64,000 bases of DNA from Pseudomonas knackmussii B13 (GTDB taxonomy: Bacteria; Pseudomonadota; Gammaproteobacteria; Pseudomonadales; Pseudomonadaceae). The notes below the pieces were generated by a model. That model did no database searches. It was not told the origin of the DNA and saw only the letters and a list, made by a program, of their open reading frames with translations. Positions 46,187 through 55,244 of the stretch are shown piece by piece (the first letter of the stretch is position 1; each line of letters begins with the position of its first letter). Both the position numbers and the translations under genes were made by a program. The stretch lies in assembly GCF_000689415.1 (NCBI RefSeq), contig NZ_HG322950.1:2177501-2241500 (forward strand), read 5' to 3'.

Positions 46187-46347
46187 CGGTGCGTACCACG
46201 GCAGTGGGAGGGGCGCCCCGTCAGTGCTTGCCGAAAGGGTCGATAGTTGGTTGCACGCTTGTCCATGATACGACCTGGGCTTCCATGCAACGGTGCGACT
46301 GTTGGTCGCGTATGAATTATCTTAGGACTTTTCTGACCCTGAAATAG

Positions 46348-46374
46348 AGCGGCGCCGGGAAGACCGGCGCCGCT
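46348..46374 (-). terminator. hairpin after ccoNOQP-1
   Basis: AGCGGCGCCGG-GAAGA-CCGGCGCCGCT is an 11-base perfect stem, 29 bases after the ccoP1 stop. The T-run is short, so read-through into ccoG is possible. Confidence 0.6.
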
Positions 46375-46402
46375 GCGTATTGCTGGGGGAGGGGAGAGGC
46401 GC

Positions 46403-47377
46403 TTATTCGGCGCTCTTCTCGCCTTCGCCGTGGGACAGGCTGTAGACGTAGGCGGCCAGCAGGTGGACCTGGTCGGCGCCCAGGCGCTCCAGTTGGGCCG
46501 GCATCTGGCCCTGGCGGCCGTAACGGATGGTCTGCTGCAGCTGGGCGAAGCTCGAGCCGTAGATGAACGCGGCCGGGTGGGTCAGGTTCGGCGCGCCCAT
46601 GGCGGCGGTACCTTTGCCTTCCGGGCCGTGGCAGGCCACGCAGTTGGTGCTGAAGATCTTCTGGCCGTTGGCGACCTGCTCGTCGGTCACGCCTTCGGGC
46701 AGCTTGCGGCCGTCCAGCTTGGTGGTGACGAAGGCGGCGACGTCGTGCACTCCCTGGTCGCCAAGCACTTCACCCCAGGCCGGCATTGCGGCGTGGCGGC
46801 CACCCTTGATGGTGGTCTCGATGTCGGCGGTGGCACCGCCCCAGCGCCAATCGGCGTCGGTCAGGTTGGGGAAGCCGTAGGCGCCCTTGGCGTCGGAGCC
46901 GTGGCAGACCGAGCAGTTGGAGGCGAACAGGCGACCGCCCATCTTCAGTGCCAGCGGATCCTTGGCGACGTCCTCGATGGGCATGGCGGCGTACTTGGCG
47001 AAGATCGGGCCGTACTTCTCGTCGGCCTTGGCCATCTCCTTCTCCCACTGGTGCACGCCGGTCCAGCCCGGCTGACCGTTGGCGAAGGGCTTGCCGTCGG
47101 TGACTTCCTGGTAGCCCGGCAGCAGGCCTTTCCAGTTGCCCAGGCCCGGGTACAGGGCCAGGTAGCCAAGGGCGAAGATGAAGGTGGCGACGAACAGCAT
47201 GAACCACCACTTCGGCAGCGGGTTGTCGTACTCCTCGATGCCGTCGAAGGAGTGGCCGACTTTCTCGTCGGTGGCTTCGCTGCGCTGGCCGCGGCGGGTG
47301 GCGAACAGCAGCCACGCCAGGGCGAAGATGGTGCCCAGGGTGAGTACGGTGACGTACAGACTCCAGAAGGTTGTCAT
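46403..47377 (-). CDS. ccoP1: cbb3 oxidase subunit III CcoP (copy 1)
   Basis: 324 residues, di-haem cytochrome c. Two haem sites, CSVCH (Cys155, Cys158) and CVACH (Cys246, Cys249), sit on a C-terminal domain anchored by two N-terminal helices. It carries electrons to CcoN. It overlaps ccoQ by four bases. Compared with CcoP2 it has about 16 extra residues around positions 91-115. Confidence 0.95.
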   Translation of the reverse strand: MTTFWSLYVTVLTLGTIFALAWLLFATRRGQRSEATDEKVGHSFDGIEEYDNPLPKWWFMLFVATFIFALGYLALYPGLGNWKGLLPGYQEVTDGKPFANGQPGWTGVHQWEKEMAKADEKYGPIFAKYAAMPIEDVAKDPLALKMGGRLFASNCSVCHGSDAKGAYGFPNLTDADWRWGGATADIETTIKGGRHAAMPAWGEVLGDQGVHDVAAFVTTKLDGRKLPEGVTDEQVANGQKIFSTNCVACHGPEGKGTAAMGAPNLTHPAAFIYGSSFAQLQQTIRYGRQGQMPAQLERLGADQVHLLAAYVYSLSHGEGEKSAE

Positions 47378-47565
47378 TCTTTGTTGCTCCTAGAAGCTTG
47401 TTCTTGCTCTACGTGCTTCATGGCTGCCGGATCGTCCGCGAAGGGCAGCAGGGCGTCGTTGTCGAAGCGCGCCTTGCGCTTGCCGCTGTAGGCCCAGAGC
47501 AGGACGCCGACGAAGGCGACCATCACCACGACGGTGCCGAGCCCGCGAATCGTTCCGATATCCAT
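47374..47565 (-). CDS. ccoQ1: cbb3 oxidase small subunit CcoQ (copy 1)
   Basis: 63 residues: MDIGTIRGLGTVVVMVAFVG forms the single helix, followed by SGKRKARFDNDALLPF, which is conserved in CcoQ. The ATG follows ACGGTGAG. It is between ccoO1 and ccoP1, overlapping the latter by four bases. Confidence 0.93.
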   Translation of the reverse strand: MDIGTIRGLGTVVVMVAFVGVLLWAYSGKRKARFDNDALLPFADDPAAMKHVEQEQASRSNKE

Positions 47566-47570
47566 TGCAC

Positions 47571-48182
47571 TCACCGTTTGCTTTTGATGATGGTGCCCAG
47601 GCTTTGCAGGTAGGCCACCAGAGCGTCCATCTCGGTCTTGCCCTTCACGGCTTCGCGAGCACCGGCGATGTCTTCGTCGGTGTAGGGCACGCCGAGGGTG
47701 CGCATGGCTTCCATCTTGGTGGCGGTGTTCTTGCCGTCGAGCTTGTTCTCCACTAGCCACGGGTAGGCCGGCATCTTCGACTCGGGCACTACGTTGCGCG
47801 GGTTGTAGAGGTGCGCACGGTGCCAGTCGTCCGAGTAGCGGCCGCCGACGCGAGCCAGGTCCGGGCCGGTACGCTTGGAACCCCACAGGAACGGGTGGTC
47901 CCAGACGCTCTCGCCAGCCACGGAGTAGTGGCCGTAGCGCTCGGTTTCGGCGCGGAACGGACGGATCATCTGCGAGTGGCAGCCGACGCAGCCTTCGCGG
48001 ATGTAGATGTCACGGCCTTCGAGCTGCAGCGCGGTGCGTGGCTTCATGCCCTCGACCGGCTTGTTGGTGACGTCCTGGAAGAACAGCGGGACGATCTGGG
48101 TCAGGCCGCCGATGCTGACGGCGATGACCATGAAGAAGGCCAGCAGGCCGATGTTCTTCTCGACTGCTTCGTGCTGCTTCAT
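47571..48182 (-). CDS. ccoO1: cbb3 oxidase subunit II CcoO (copy 1)
   Basis: 203 residues from the ATG at 48182, overlapping the ccoN1 stop (TGATG). The mono-haem site is CVGCH (Cys65, Cys68). An N-terminal anchor helix and the conserved VPLFFQDVTN and SKMPAYPWL regions are present. It relays electrons into CcoN. It is nearly identical to CcoO2 over most of its length. Confidence 0.95.
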   Translation of the reverse strand: MKQHEAVEKNIGLLAFFMVIAVSIGGLTQIVPLFFQDVTNKPVEGMKPRTALQLEGRDIYIREGCVGCHSQMIRPFRAETERYGHYSVAGESVWDHPFLWGSKRTGPDLARVGGRYSDDWHRAHLYNPRNVVPESKMPAYPWLVENKLDGKNTATKMEAMRTLGVPYTDEDIAGAREAVKGKTEMDALVAYLQSLGTIIKSKR

Positions 48183-49624
48183 CAATGAGCTCCTACAGCA
48201 GGAATCTGGGCTGCGGCATCGGCTTCAGCCGGCACATACCCACGCACGGTACGGAAGGTGTTGTAGGCCATCAGCAGCATGCCGAAGGCGAAGAAGAAGC
48301 CGCCCAGCGCACGGACCATGAAGCCCGGGTGGCTGGCCTGCAGGGCCTCGACGAAGGAGTAGGTGAGGGTGCCGTCGGCGTTCACCGCGCGCCACATCAG
48401 GCCCTGGGTGATGCCGTTTACCCACATGGAGGCGATGTACAGCACGGTACCGATGGTGGCGAGCCAGAAGTGCGCGTTGATCAGGCCGATGCTGTGCATC
48501 TGCTGGCGACCGAAGACCTTCGGAATCATGTGGTACAGCGCGCCGATGGAGATCATCGCTACCCAGCCGAGGGCGCCGGCGTGTACGTGGCCGATGGTCC
48601 AGTCGGTGTAGTGGGACAGCGAGTTGACGGTCTTGATGGCCATCATCGGGCCTTCGAAGGTGGACATGCCGTAGAAGGCCAGGGACACCACCAGGAAGCG
48701 CAGGATCGGGTCGGTGCGCAGCTTATGCCAGGCGCCGGAGAGGGTCATCATGCCGTTGATCATGCCGCCCCAGGACGGAGCCAGGAGGATCAGCGACATC
48801 ACCATGCCCAGGGACTGCGCCCAGTCGGGCAGGGCGGTGTAGTGCAGGTGGTGCGGACCGGCCCAGATGTACAGGGTGATCAGCGCCCAGAAGTGCACGA
48901 TGGACAGGCGATAGGAGTAGACCGGACGCTCGGCCTGCTTGGGCACGAAGTAGTACATCATGCCGAGGAAGCCGGTGGTCAGGAAGAAGCCTACGGCGTT
49001 GTGCCCGTACCACCACTGCACCATGGCGTCGGTGGCGCCGGCGTAGATGGAGTAGGACTTGAACCAGCCCACCGGGATTTCCAGGTTGTTGACGATGTGC
49101 AGCATCGCCGTCACCAGGATGAAGGCACCGTAGAACCAGTTGCCGACATAGATGTGCTTGGTCTTGCGCTTGACGATGGTGCCGAAGAACACCACGGCGT
49201 AGGTGACCCAGACGATGGCGATCAGGATGTCGATCGGCCATTCCAGTTCGGCGTATTCCTTGGAGGAGGTGAGGCCCAGCGGCAGGGTGATACCGGCCGC
49301 CACGATCACCGCTTGCCAGCCCCAGAAGGTGAAGGCGGCGAGGGTGTCGGAGATCAGACGGGTCTGACAGGTGCGCTGGACGACGTAATAAGAGGTGGAG
49401 AACAGAGCACAGCCGCCGAAGGCGAAGATCACCAGGTTGGTGTGCAGCGGGCGCAAGCGTCCGAAACTGGTCCACGGTAGGCCCAAGTTGAGTTCAGGCC
49501 ATACCAGCTGGGATGCGATGAAAACACCCATCCCCATTCCTAGTATCCCCCAGACCACCGTCATGATGGCGAACTGGCGGACAACCTTATAGTTATAAGC
49601 AGTCGGACTTATTGCTGTGCTCAT
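48182..49624 (-). CDS. ccoN1: cbb3 oxidase catalytic subunit I CcoN (copy 1)
   Basis: 480 residues, haem-copper oxidase of C type. About 12 transmembrane helices and family His residues in RPLHTNLVIFAFGG, GHNAVGFF and AGPHHLHYT. It reduces O2 and pumps protons. The ATG at 49624 lies 361 bases from ccoP2. No Anr-type TTGAT-N4-ATCAA site is seen in that gap, which fits constitutive cbb3-1 expression as known for P. aeruginosa. Confidence 0.95.
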   Translation of the reverse strand: MSTAISPTAYNYKVVRQFAIMTVVWGILGMGMGVFIASQLVWPELNLGLPWTSFGRLRPLHTNLVIFAFGGCALFSTSYYVVQRTCQTRLISDTLAAFTFWGWQAVIVAAGITLPLGLTSSKEYAELEWPIDILIAIVWVTYAVVFFGTIVKRKTKHIYVGNWFYGAFILVTAMLHIVNNLEIPVGWFKSYSIYAGATDAMVQWWYGHNAVGFFLTTGFLGMMYYFVPKQAERPVYSYRLSIVHFWALITLYIWAGPHHLHYTALPDWAQSLGMVMSLILLAPSWGGMINGMMTLSGAWHKLRTDPILRFLVVSLAFYGMSTFEGPMMAIKTVNSLSHYTDWTIGHVHAGALGWVAMISIGALYHMIPKVFGRQQMHSIGLINAHFWLATIGTVLYIASMWVNGITQGLMWRAVNADGTLTYSFVEALQASHPGFMVRALGGFFFAFGMLLMAYNTFRTVRGYVPAEADAAAQIPAVGAH

Positions 49625-49985
49625 TCTAAGGTTCCACGGTTTTTTTGAGTTTTTAGGGACAAAAAACGGCGGCAAGTATGGAGAAAGCCAATAGCCAATG
49701 CAACGCGCCGGACCTGGGCCCGGAGCCGCTTGCGCACTGGTATTGGAGCACTTTCGGCCATACCTTTTGCCCTTTTGCGCAGTTCCGGAGCGAGGTTCCG
49801 ATGCCTGATAAAAAGGTAGCCGCGTTAGTGTTGTCGCCGCTTGGCGGATTCGACTGAGCTTAGTCGTGAACGGAAAGTGTGTGAAGGAAATGTCCGACAC
49901 GGGTGCGACACTTGGTCGCGAATAGAGAAGGAAACTTGCTCGCGCCCGGACTGCTCGCGCCCGGACGGGCGCGAGCGGAGGGGGG
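49625..49985. other. 361-base gap between ccoN1 and ccoP2
   Basis: Should hold the ccoN1 promoter and the end of operon 2. No Anr box and no credible gene are seen. It contains a tandem 15-base GCTCGCGCCCGGACT-like repeat and the hairpin at 49953-49976. Confidence 0.55.
49953..49976 (-). terminator. hairpin after ccoNOQP-2
   Basis: GCTCGCGCCCG and CGGGCGCGAGC form an 11-base perfect stem about ten bases after the ccoP2 stop. There is no strong T-run. Confidence 0.6.
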
Positions 49986-50912
49986 TTAGTTGGCGTTTTC
50001 CGAACGGGAAATGCTGTAGATGTAAGCGGCGAGGATATGCACTTTATCCTTGCCCAGGTGCTCTTCCTGTGCCGGCATCTGACCCTGGCGACCATAACGG
50101 ATGGTCTGCTGCAGCTGGGCGAAGCTCGAGCCGTAGATGAACGCCGCCGGGTGGGTCAGGTTGGGCGCACCCATCAGCGCGGTGCCCTGGCCTTCGGCGC
50201 CGTGGCAGGCAGCGCAGGTGGTGCTGAAGATCTTCTGACCGTTGGCGACCTGCTCGTCGGTCACGCCTTCAGGCAGCTTGCGGCCGTCCAGCTTGGTGGT
50301 GACGAAGGCCGCCACGTCGTGCACGCCCTGGTCGCCCAGCACCGAACCCCATGCCGGCATGGCTGCCTGACGGCCGCCGAGGATGGTGGCCTCGATGGTG
50401 TTGGCTTCGCCGCCCCAGCGCCAGTCCTTGTCGGTCAGGTTGGGGAAGCCCATGGCGCCCTTGGCGTCGGAGCCGTGGCAGATCGAGCAGTAGGTGGCGA
50501 ACAGGCGCTCGCCAGTCTTCAGCGCGTCCGGGTCCATGGCCACCTGTTCGACGCTCATCGCCGAATACTTGGCGAAGATCGGCGCGTACTTGGCGTCGGC
50601 CGCGGCCTGTTCGTGCTCCAGCTGCTTGACCTGGGTCCAACCGTCGTAGCCCGGCAGCAGGCCCTTCCAGTTGCCCAGGCCAGGGTAGAGGGCCAGGTAG
50701 CCGGCAGCGAAGACGATGGTGCCGATGAACAGCAGGAACCACCATTTCGGCAGTGGGTTGTCGTACTCCTCGATGCCGTCGAAGGAGTGGCCCATGGTCT
50801 GATCGGTGGCGCCCTTGGTCTCGCCGTTGCGGGTGGCGAAGATCAGCCACAGCAGCGCGACCAGCGAGCCGACGGTCAGGACGGTGATGTACAGACTCCA
50901 GAAGGTAGTCAT
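49986..50912 (-). CDS. ccoP2: cbb3 oxidase subunit III CcoP (copy 2)
   Basis: 308 residues. Two CxxCH sites (CSICH, CAACH) with N-terminal anchor helices. It is close to CcoP1 but shorter in the linker after the anchor (LEHEQAAADAKYAPIF). It overlaps ccoQ2 by four bases. It is the terminal subunit of the second cbb3 operon. Confidence 0.95.
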   Translation of the reverse strand: MTTFWSLYITVLTVGSLVALLWLIFATRNGETKGATDQTMGHSFDGIEEYDNPLPKWWFLLFIGTIVFAAGYLALYPGLGNWKGLLPGYDGWTQVKQLEHEQAAADAKYAPIFAKYSAMSVEQVAMDPDALKTGERLFATYCSICHGSDAKGAMGFPNLTDKDWRWGGEANTIEATILGGRQAAMPAWGSVLGDQGVHDVAAFVTTKLDGRKLPEGVTDEQVANGQKIFSTTCAACHGAEGQGTALMGAPNLTHPAAFIYGSSFAQLQQTIRYGRQGQMPAQEEHLGKDKVHILAAYIYSISRSENAN

Positions 50913-51100
50913 TGGTTGTTGCTCCCAGAAGCGAGTTCGTGCTCGGCGCGGCTCAGGCTGTTCGGTTCGTCGGCGAAGGGCAGCAGGGCGTCTGCGTCGA
51001 AGCGCGCCTTGCGCTTGCCGCTGTAGGCCCAGAGCAGGACGCCGACGAAGGCGACCATCACCACGACGGTGCCGAGCCCGCGAATAGTCCCGATATCCAT
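50909..51100 (-). CDS. ccoQ2: cbb3 oxidase small subunit CcoQ (copy 2)
   Basis: 63 residues from the ATG at 51100, chosen to match CcoQ1 (both start MDIGTIRGLG); an ATG at 51106 overlaps the ccoO2 stop and would add two residues. The helix and the SGKRKARFDADALLPF tail are the same as in copy 1. It overlaps ccoP2 by four bases. Confidence 0.9.
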   Translation of the reverse strand: MDIGTIRGLGTVVVMVAFVGVLLWAYSGKRKARFDADALLPFADEPNSLSRAEHELASGSNNQ

Positions 51101-51105
51101 GGCCA

Positions 51106-51714
51106 TCACCGTTTGTTCTTGATCACAGTGCCGAGGCTCTGCAGGTAGGCGACCAGGGCGTCCATCTCGGTCTTGCCCTGCACGCTCTCGCGAGCGCCCT
51201 TGATGTCCTCATCCGTGTAGGGCACGCCGAGGGTGCGCATGGCCTGCAGCTTGGCCTCGATGTCCTTGCCGTCGAGCTTGTTCTCCACGAGCCACGGGTA
51301 GGCCGGCATCTTCGACTCGGGCACTACGTTGCGCGGGTTGTAGAGGTGCGCGCGGTGCCAGTCGTCCGAGTAGCGGGCGCCGACGCGGGCGAGGTCCGGA
51401 CCGGTACGCTTGGAGCCCCACAGGAACGGGTGGTCCCAGACGCTCTCGCCAGCGACGGAGTAGTGGCCGTAGCGCTCGGTCTCGGCGCGGAACGGACGGA
51501 TCATCTGCGAGTGGCAGCCGACGCAGCCTTCGCGGATATAGATGTCGCGGCCTTCGAGTTGCAGCGCGGTACGTGGCTTCATGCCTTCGACCGGGGTGTT
51601 GGTGACGTCCTGGAAGAACAGCGGAACGATCTGGGTCAGGCCGCCGATGCTCACCGCCACCGCCATGAACAGGGCCAGCAGGCCGACGTTCTTCTCGACT
51701 ACTTCGTGTTTCAT
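51106..51714 (-). CDS. ccoO2: cbb3 oxidase subunit II CcoO (copy 2)
   Basis: 202 residues with the haem motif CVGCH and the same anchor helix and tail as CcoO1; differences are few (for example the N terminus MKHEVVEKNVG). The ATG overlaps the ccoN2 stop by one base. It belongs to ccoNOQP-2. Confidence 0.95.
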   Translation of the reverse strand: MKHEVVEKNVGLLALFMAVAVSIGGLTQIVPLFFQDVTNTPVEGMKPRTALQLEGRDIYIREGCVGCHSQMIRPFRAETERYGHYSVAGESVWDHPFLWGSKRTGPDLARVGARYSDDWHRAHLYNPRNVVPESKMPAYPWLVENKLDGKDIEAKLQAMRTLGVPYTDEDIKGARESVQGKTEMDALVAYLQSLGTVIKNKR

Positions 51715-53153
51715 CAGTGGGCTCCTACGGCGGGAATCAGCGCGGCGGCTTCAGCTTCTTCGGCACGCGAGGCGGCCACGGTGCGGAAGGTGTTGTAGGC
51801 CATGATCAGCATGCCGCTGAGGAACACGGCGCCACCGATCATGCGCACCACGAAGCCGGGATGGCTGGCCGCCAGGGCTTCGACGAAGGAGTAGGTGAGG
51901 GTGCCGTCGGCGTTCACCGCGCGCCACATCAGGCCCTGGGTGATGCCGTTGACCCACATCGAGGCGATGTACAGCACGGTGCCGATGGTGGCGAGCCAGA
52001 AGTGCGCGTTGATCAGGCCGACGCTGTGCATTTCCTTGCGCCCGAAGACTTTCGGGATCAGGTGGTACAGCGAGCCGATGGACACCATGGCGACCCAGCC
52101 CAGGGCGCCGGCGTGAACGTGGCCGATGGTCCAGTCGGTGTAGTGGGAGAGGGCGTTGACGGTCTTGATGGCCATCATCGGACCTTCGAAGGTGGACATG
52201 CCGTAGAAGGCCAGCGAGACCACCAGGAAGCGCAGGATGGGGTCGCTGCGCAGCTTATGCCAGGCACCGGAGAGGGTCATCATGCCGTTGATCATGCCGC
52301 CCCAGCTCGGAGCCAGCAGCACCAGCGACATCACCATGCCCAGGGACTGCGCCCAGTCCGGCAGGGCGGTGTAGTGCAGGTGGTGCGGACCGGCCCAGAT
52401 GTACACGGCGATCAGCGCCCAGAAGTGGACGATGGACAGGCGATAGGAATAGACCGGGCGCTCGGCCTGCTTGGGCACGAAGTAGTACATCATGCCGAGG
52501 AAGCCGGCGGTCAGGAAGAAGCCCACGGCGTTGTGGCCGTACCACCACTGGATCATCGCGTCGGTGGCCCCGGCGTAGATCGAGTAGGACTTCATGAAGC
52601 CCACCGGTATCTCCAGGTTGTTCACCAGGTGCAGCAGCGCGACCGTGACGATGAAGGCGCCGAAGAACCAGTTGCCGACATAGATGTGCGAGGTCTTGCG
52701 CTTGAGCAGGGTGCCGAAGAACACCACCCCGTAAGCCACCCAGACGATGGTGATGAGGATGTCGATCGGCCATTCCAGCTCGGCGTACTCCTTGGAGGAG
52801 GTGTACCCCAGTGGCAGGCTGATGGCGGCCAGCAGGATCACCAGCTGCCAGCCCCAGAAGGTGAACTGGGCGAGGGTGTCGGAGAACAGGCGGGTCTGGC
52901 AGGTCCGCTGCACCGAGTAGTAGCTGGTGGCGAACAGGGCGCAGCCGCCGAAGGCGAAGATCACCGCGTTGGTGTGCAGCGGGCGCAGGCGACCGAAGCT
53001 GGTCCACGGCAGGCCGAGGTTGAGCTCGGGCCACACCAGCTGGGCAGCGATGACGACACCGACTAGCATGCCGACGATGCCCCAGACCACCGTCATCACG
53101 GCGAACTGGCGGACCACCTTATAGTTATAAGCGGTCTGATTGGTTGTACTCAT
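51714..53153 (-). CDS. ccoN2: cbb3 oxidase catalytic subunit I CcoN (copy 2)
   Basis: 479 residues from the ATG at 53153 (MSTTNQTAYNYKVVRQ). It shares the haem and copper His motifs (GHNAVGFF, AGPHHLHYT) and most sequence with CcoN1, indicating a tandem operon duplication. An Anr-type box lies about 150 bases upstream, as expected for the low-oxygen cbb3-2 operon. Confidence 0.95.
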   Translation of the reverse strand: MSTTNQTAYNYKVVRQFAVMTVVWGIVGMLVGVVIAAQLVWPELNLGLPWTSFGRLRPLHTNAVIFAFGGCALFATSYYSVQRTCQTRLFSDTLAQFTFWGWQLVILLAAISLPLGYTSSKEYAELEWPIDILITIVWVAYGVVFFGTLLKRKTSHIYVGNWFFGAFIVTVALLHLVNNLEIPVGFMKSYSIYAGATDAMIQWWYGHNAVGFFLTAGFLGMMYYFVPKQAERPVYSYRLSIVHFWALIAVYIWAGPHHLHYTALPDWAQSLGMVMSLVLLAPSWGGMINGMMTLSGAWHKLRSDPILRFLVVSLAFYGMSTFEGPMMAIKTVNALSHYTDWTIGHVHAGALGWVAMVSIGSLYHLIPKVFGRKEMHSVGLINAHFWLATIGTVLYIASMWVNGITQGLMWRAVNADGTLTYSFVEALAASHPGFVVRMIGGAVFLSGMLIMAYNTFRTVAASRAEEAEAAALIPAVGAH

Positions 53154-53269
53154 GTTATGGGCTTCCATCCACGGTTTTACGGGCTAGGCCCATCCCGGCG
53201 GGTTCTTCACGGCGAACGCCGCCCCTCCCCCAGGGACAGGTAGTTATGACGCGACTAGCGGAGCAGAGA

Positions 53270-53992
53270 ATGGATAAAGCCCGAAATACGAATATTGACT
53301 CCGGTCAATGGCCGCCGGAGGCGGCGCAAACGCCGGGATGTGGCGCTTTGTCGCTGCTATGGAACCGGCCGGTGGGTGCGCTGTCGGCAACCCTCGTTCT
53401 GGCCCATGGCGCCGGTGCGCCGATGGACAGTCCGTTCATGGACGCCATCGCCGAAAAGCTGAGCGCGCGCGGCGTCGCCGTAGCCCGTTTCGAGTTCCCC
53501 TACATGGCCGCGCGCCGCGCCGATGACCGCAAGCGCCCGCCGAATCCGCAGAAGCAGTTGCTGGAGTGCTGGCGAGAGGTATACGCGCAGGTGCGGGCCG
53601 AGGTCGCAGGCCCCCTGGCCATTGGCGGCAAGTCCATGGGCGGGCGCATGGCCAGCCTGCTGGCCGATGAGCTGGGCGCCGATGCGCTGGTCTGCCTGGG
53701 CTATCCGTTCTACGCCGCCGGCAAGGACGACAAGCCGCGGGTCGCGCACCTGGCGGAACTGGCGACGCCGACCCTGATAGTGCAGGGCGAGCGCGATGCC
53801 CTGGGGGACCGCGCTCATGTCGTCGAGTACGTGCTGTCGCCGGCAATCCAGGTGCATTGGCTGACTGCTGCCGACCACGACCTCAAGCCGCTGAAGGCTT
53901 CCGGGCTGACCCACGAGCAACACCTGGAGAGCACCGCCGAGGTGGTGAGCGCTTTCCTCGACGAGCTGCAGATCGCCCCGGCGCAGCCGTAA
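53270..53992 (+). CDS. alpha/beta-hydrolase family protein
   Basis: 240 residues from the ATG at 53270, with GCGGAG eight bases upstream; ATG 53246 is an alternative. LVLAHGAGAPMDSPFMD, the nucleophile elbow GGKSMGGRM (Ser) and a later His in TAADHDLKP fit the small KANL3/Tex30-like hydrolases. The substrate is unknown. The first 13 codons contain the Anr box of the divergent ccoN2, so the true start could be downstream. Confidence 0.75.
   Translation: MDKARNTNIDSGQWPPEAAQTPGCGALSLLWNRPVGALSATLVLAHGAGAPMDSPFMDAIAEKLSARGVAVARFEFPYMAARRADDRKRPPNPQKQLLECWREVYAQVRAEVAGPLAIGGKSMGGRMASLLADELGADALVCLGYPFYAAGKDDKPRVAHLAELATPTLIVQGERDALGDRAHVVEYVLSPAIQVHWLTAADHDLKPLKASGLTHEQHLESTAEVVSAFLDELQIAPAQP
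53295..53308. promoter_or_regulatory. Anr/FNR box upstream of ccoN2
   Basis: TTGACTCCGGTCAA, a perfectly symmetric TTGAC-N4-GTCAA and a variant of the Anr/FNR site, centred about 148 bases from the ccoN2 ATG. Its overlap with the hydrolase reading frame is noted there. Confidence 0.75.
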
Positions 53993-54080
53993 GCGCCCGT
54001 TAAGGCATGCCTCCCTATCCTCGCGCCGCTGGCTCCCCGGAGCCGGCGCCCCGCATTCACAGGACAGGCCGAAGGCTGCC

Positions 54081-55244
54081 ATGACCCCCAACGCTGATCG
54101 CATTGCCACCCCATCCCGCCGTTTCGCCGCCGAGCACAGCCTGCTGCTGACCGGCGCCACCGGCTTCCTCGGCGGCGCCGTCGCTGCCTGCCTGATCCAG
54201 GGCGGCCAGGCCGACGCGCTGCTGTTCCTGGTCCGCGCCGACTCCCCCGAGCAGGGCCTGGAGCGGCTGCGCGACAACCTGCGCCTGCATGCCGTGAGCG
54301 AGACCGCGCTGGAAGCGTTGAAGGCTGCACAGATCCTTTGCGGCGACCTGCTCGACACGCGGTGGCTGCAAACTGAACGCGCACGCCTGATGCGTGTCGA
54401 GCAGGTCATCAACTGCGCCGCCGTGGCCTCCTTCTCGAAGAACCCGACCATCTGGCCGGTGAACGTCGAGGGCACCTTCGCCTTTGCCCGCGCCATGAGC
54501 CAGTCGCGCAACCTCAAGCGCTTCCTCCACGTCGGCACGGCCATGTGCTGCGGCCCGCAGCGCGAATCGCCGGTGCGCGAGTCCTGGGATTTCCCCGACA
54601 GCGAAGAGCAACTGGTGGACTACACCGCGTCCAAGGCCGAGATCGAACGCCGCATGCGTGAAGAGCTGCCGAACCTGCCGCTGGTGGTGGCGCGCCCATC
54701 CATCGTGGTCGGTCATCGCGAGCTGGGTTGCCAGGCCTCGGGCAGCATCTTCTGGGTGTTCCGCATGGGCTTCGCCCTGGAGAGCTTCACCTGCGCGCTG
54801 GACGAGCAGATCGACGTGATCCCGGTGGACTACTGCGCCGAAGCCCTGGTGGCGCTGGCGCTGAAGCCAACGCTGGCGCACGGCCTGTACCACATCTCCG
54901 CCGGCCACGGCTCGTCCTGCACCTTCGGCGAGATCGACCGCGCCTATGCGTTGGCACGCGGCGAAGAGCCGGTGGGCGAGCGTTACCGCAAAGTCTCCCC
55001 GGACGACCTGCGCGAACTGGCCGGCAGCTTCGAAACCCGCATCGGAAAGGCCAACCCCCGCCTGGTGCTGCGCGCCCTGCGCCTGTACAGCGGCTTCGCC
55101 GACCTCAACTACCTGTTCGACAACCAGCGCCTGCTCGATGAAGGCATAGCCCCGCCGCCGCGCTTCACCGAGTACGTGGACGTGTGCGTGGAGTCATCGC
55201 GCGAGGTGAGCATCCCGGCGCAGATGTTGTGGGACTTCAAATAA
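54081..55244 (+). CDS. fatty acyl-CoA reductase-like extended SDR (NAD_binding_4)
   Basis: 387 residues. The N-terminal dinucleotide motif is LLLTGATGFLGG, and the catalytic pair is in DYTASKAE. RPSIVVGHRELG and the later IDVIPVDYCAEAL match the male-sterility/NAD_binding_4 family, which reduces acyl-CoA or thioester-bound acids. The actual substrate is unknown. Its ATG is 89 bases after the hydrolase stop on the same strand, so the two may be co-transcribed. Confidence 0.82.
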   Translation: MTPNADRIATPSRRFAAEHSLLLTGATGFLGGAVAACLIQGGQADALLFLVRADSPEQGLERLRDNLRLHAVSETALEALKAAQILCGDLLDTRWLQTERARLMRVEQVINCAAVASFSKNPTIWPVNVEGTFAFARAMSQSRNLKRFLHVGTAMCCGPQRESPVRESWDFPDSEEQLVDYTASKAEIERRMREELPNLPLVVARPSIVVGHRELGCQASGSIFWVFRMGFALESFTCALDEQIDVIPVDYCAEALVALALKPTLAHGLYHISAGHGSSCTFGEIDRAYALARGEEPVGERYRKVSPDDLRELAGSFETRIGKANPRLVLRALRLYSGFADLNYLFDNQRLLDEGIAPPPRFTEYVDVCVESSREVSIPAQMLWDFK

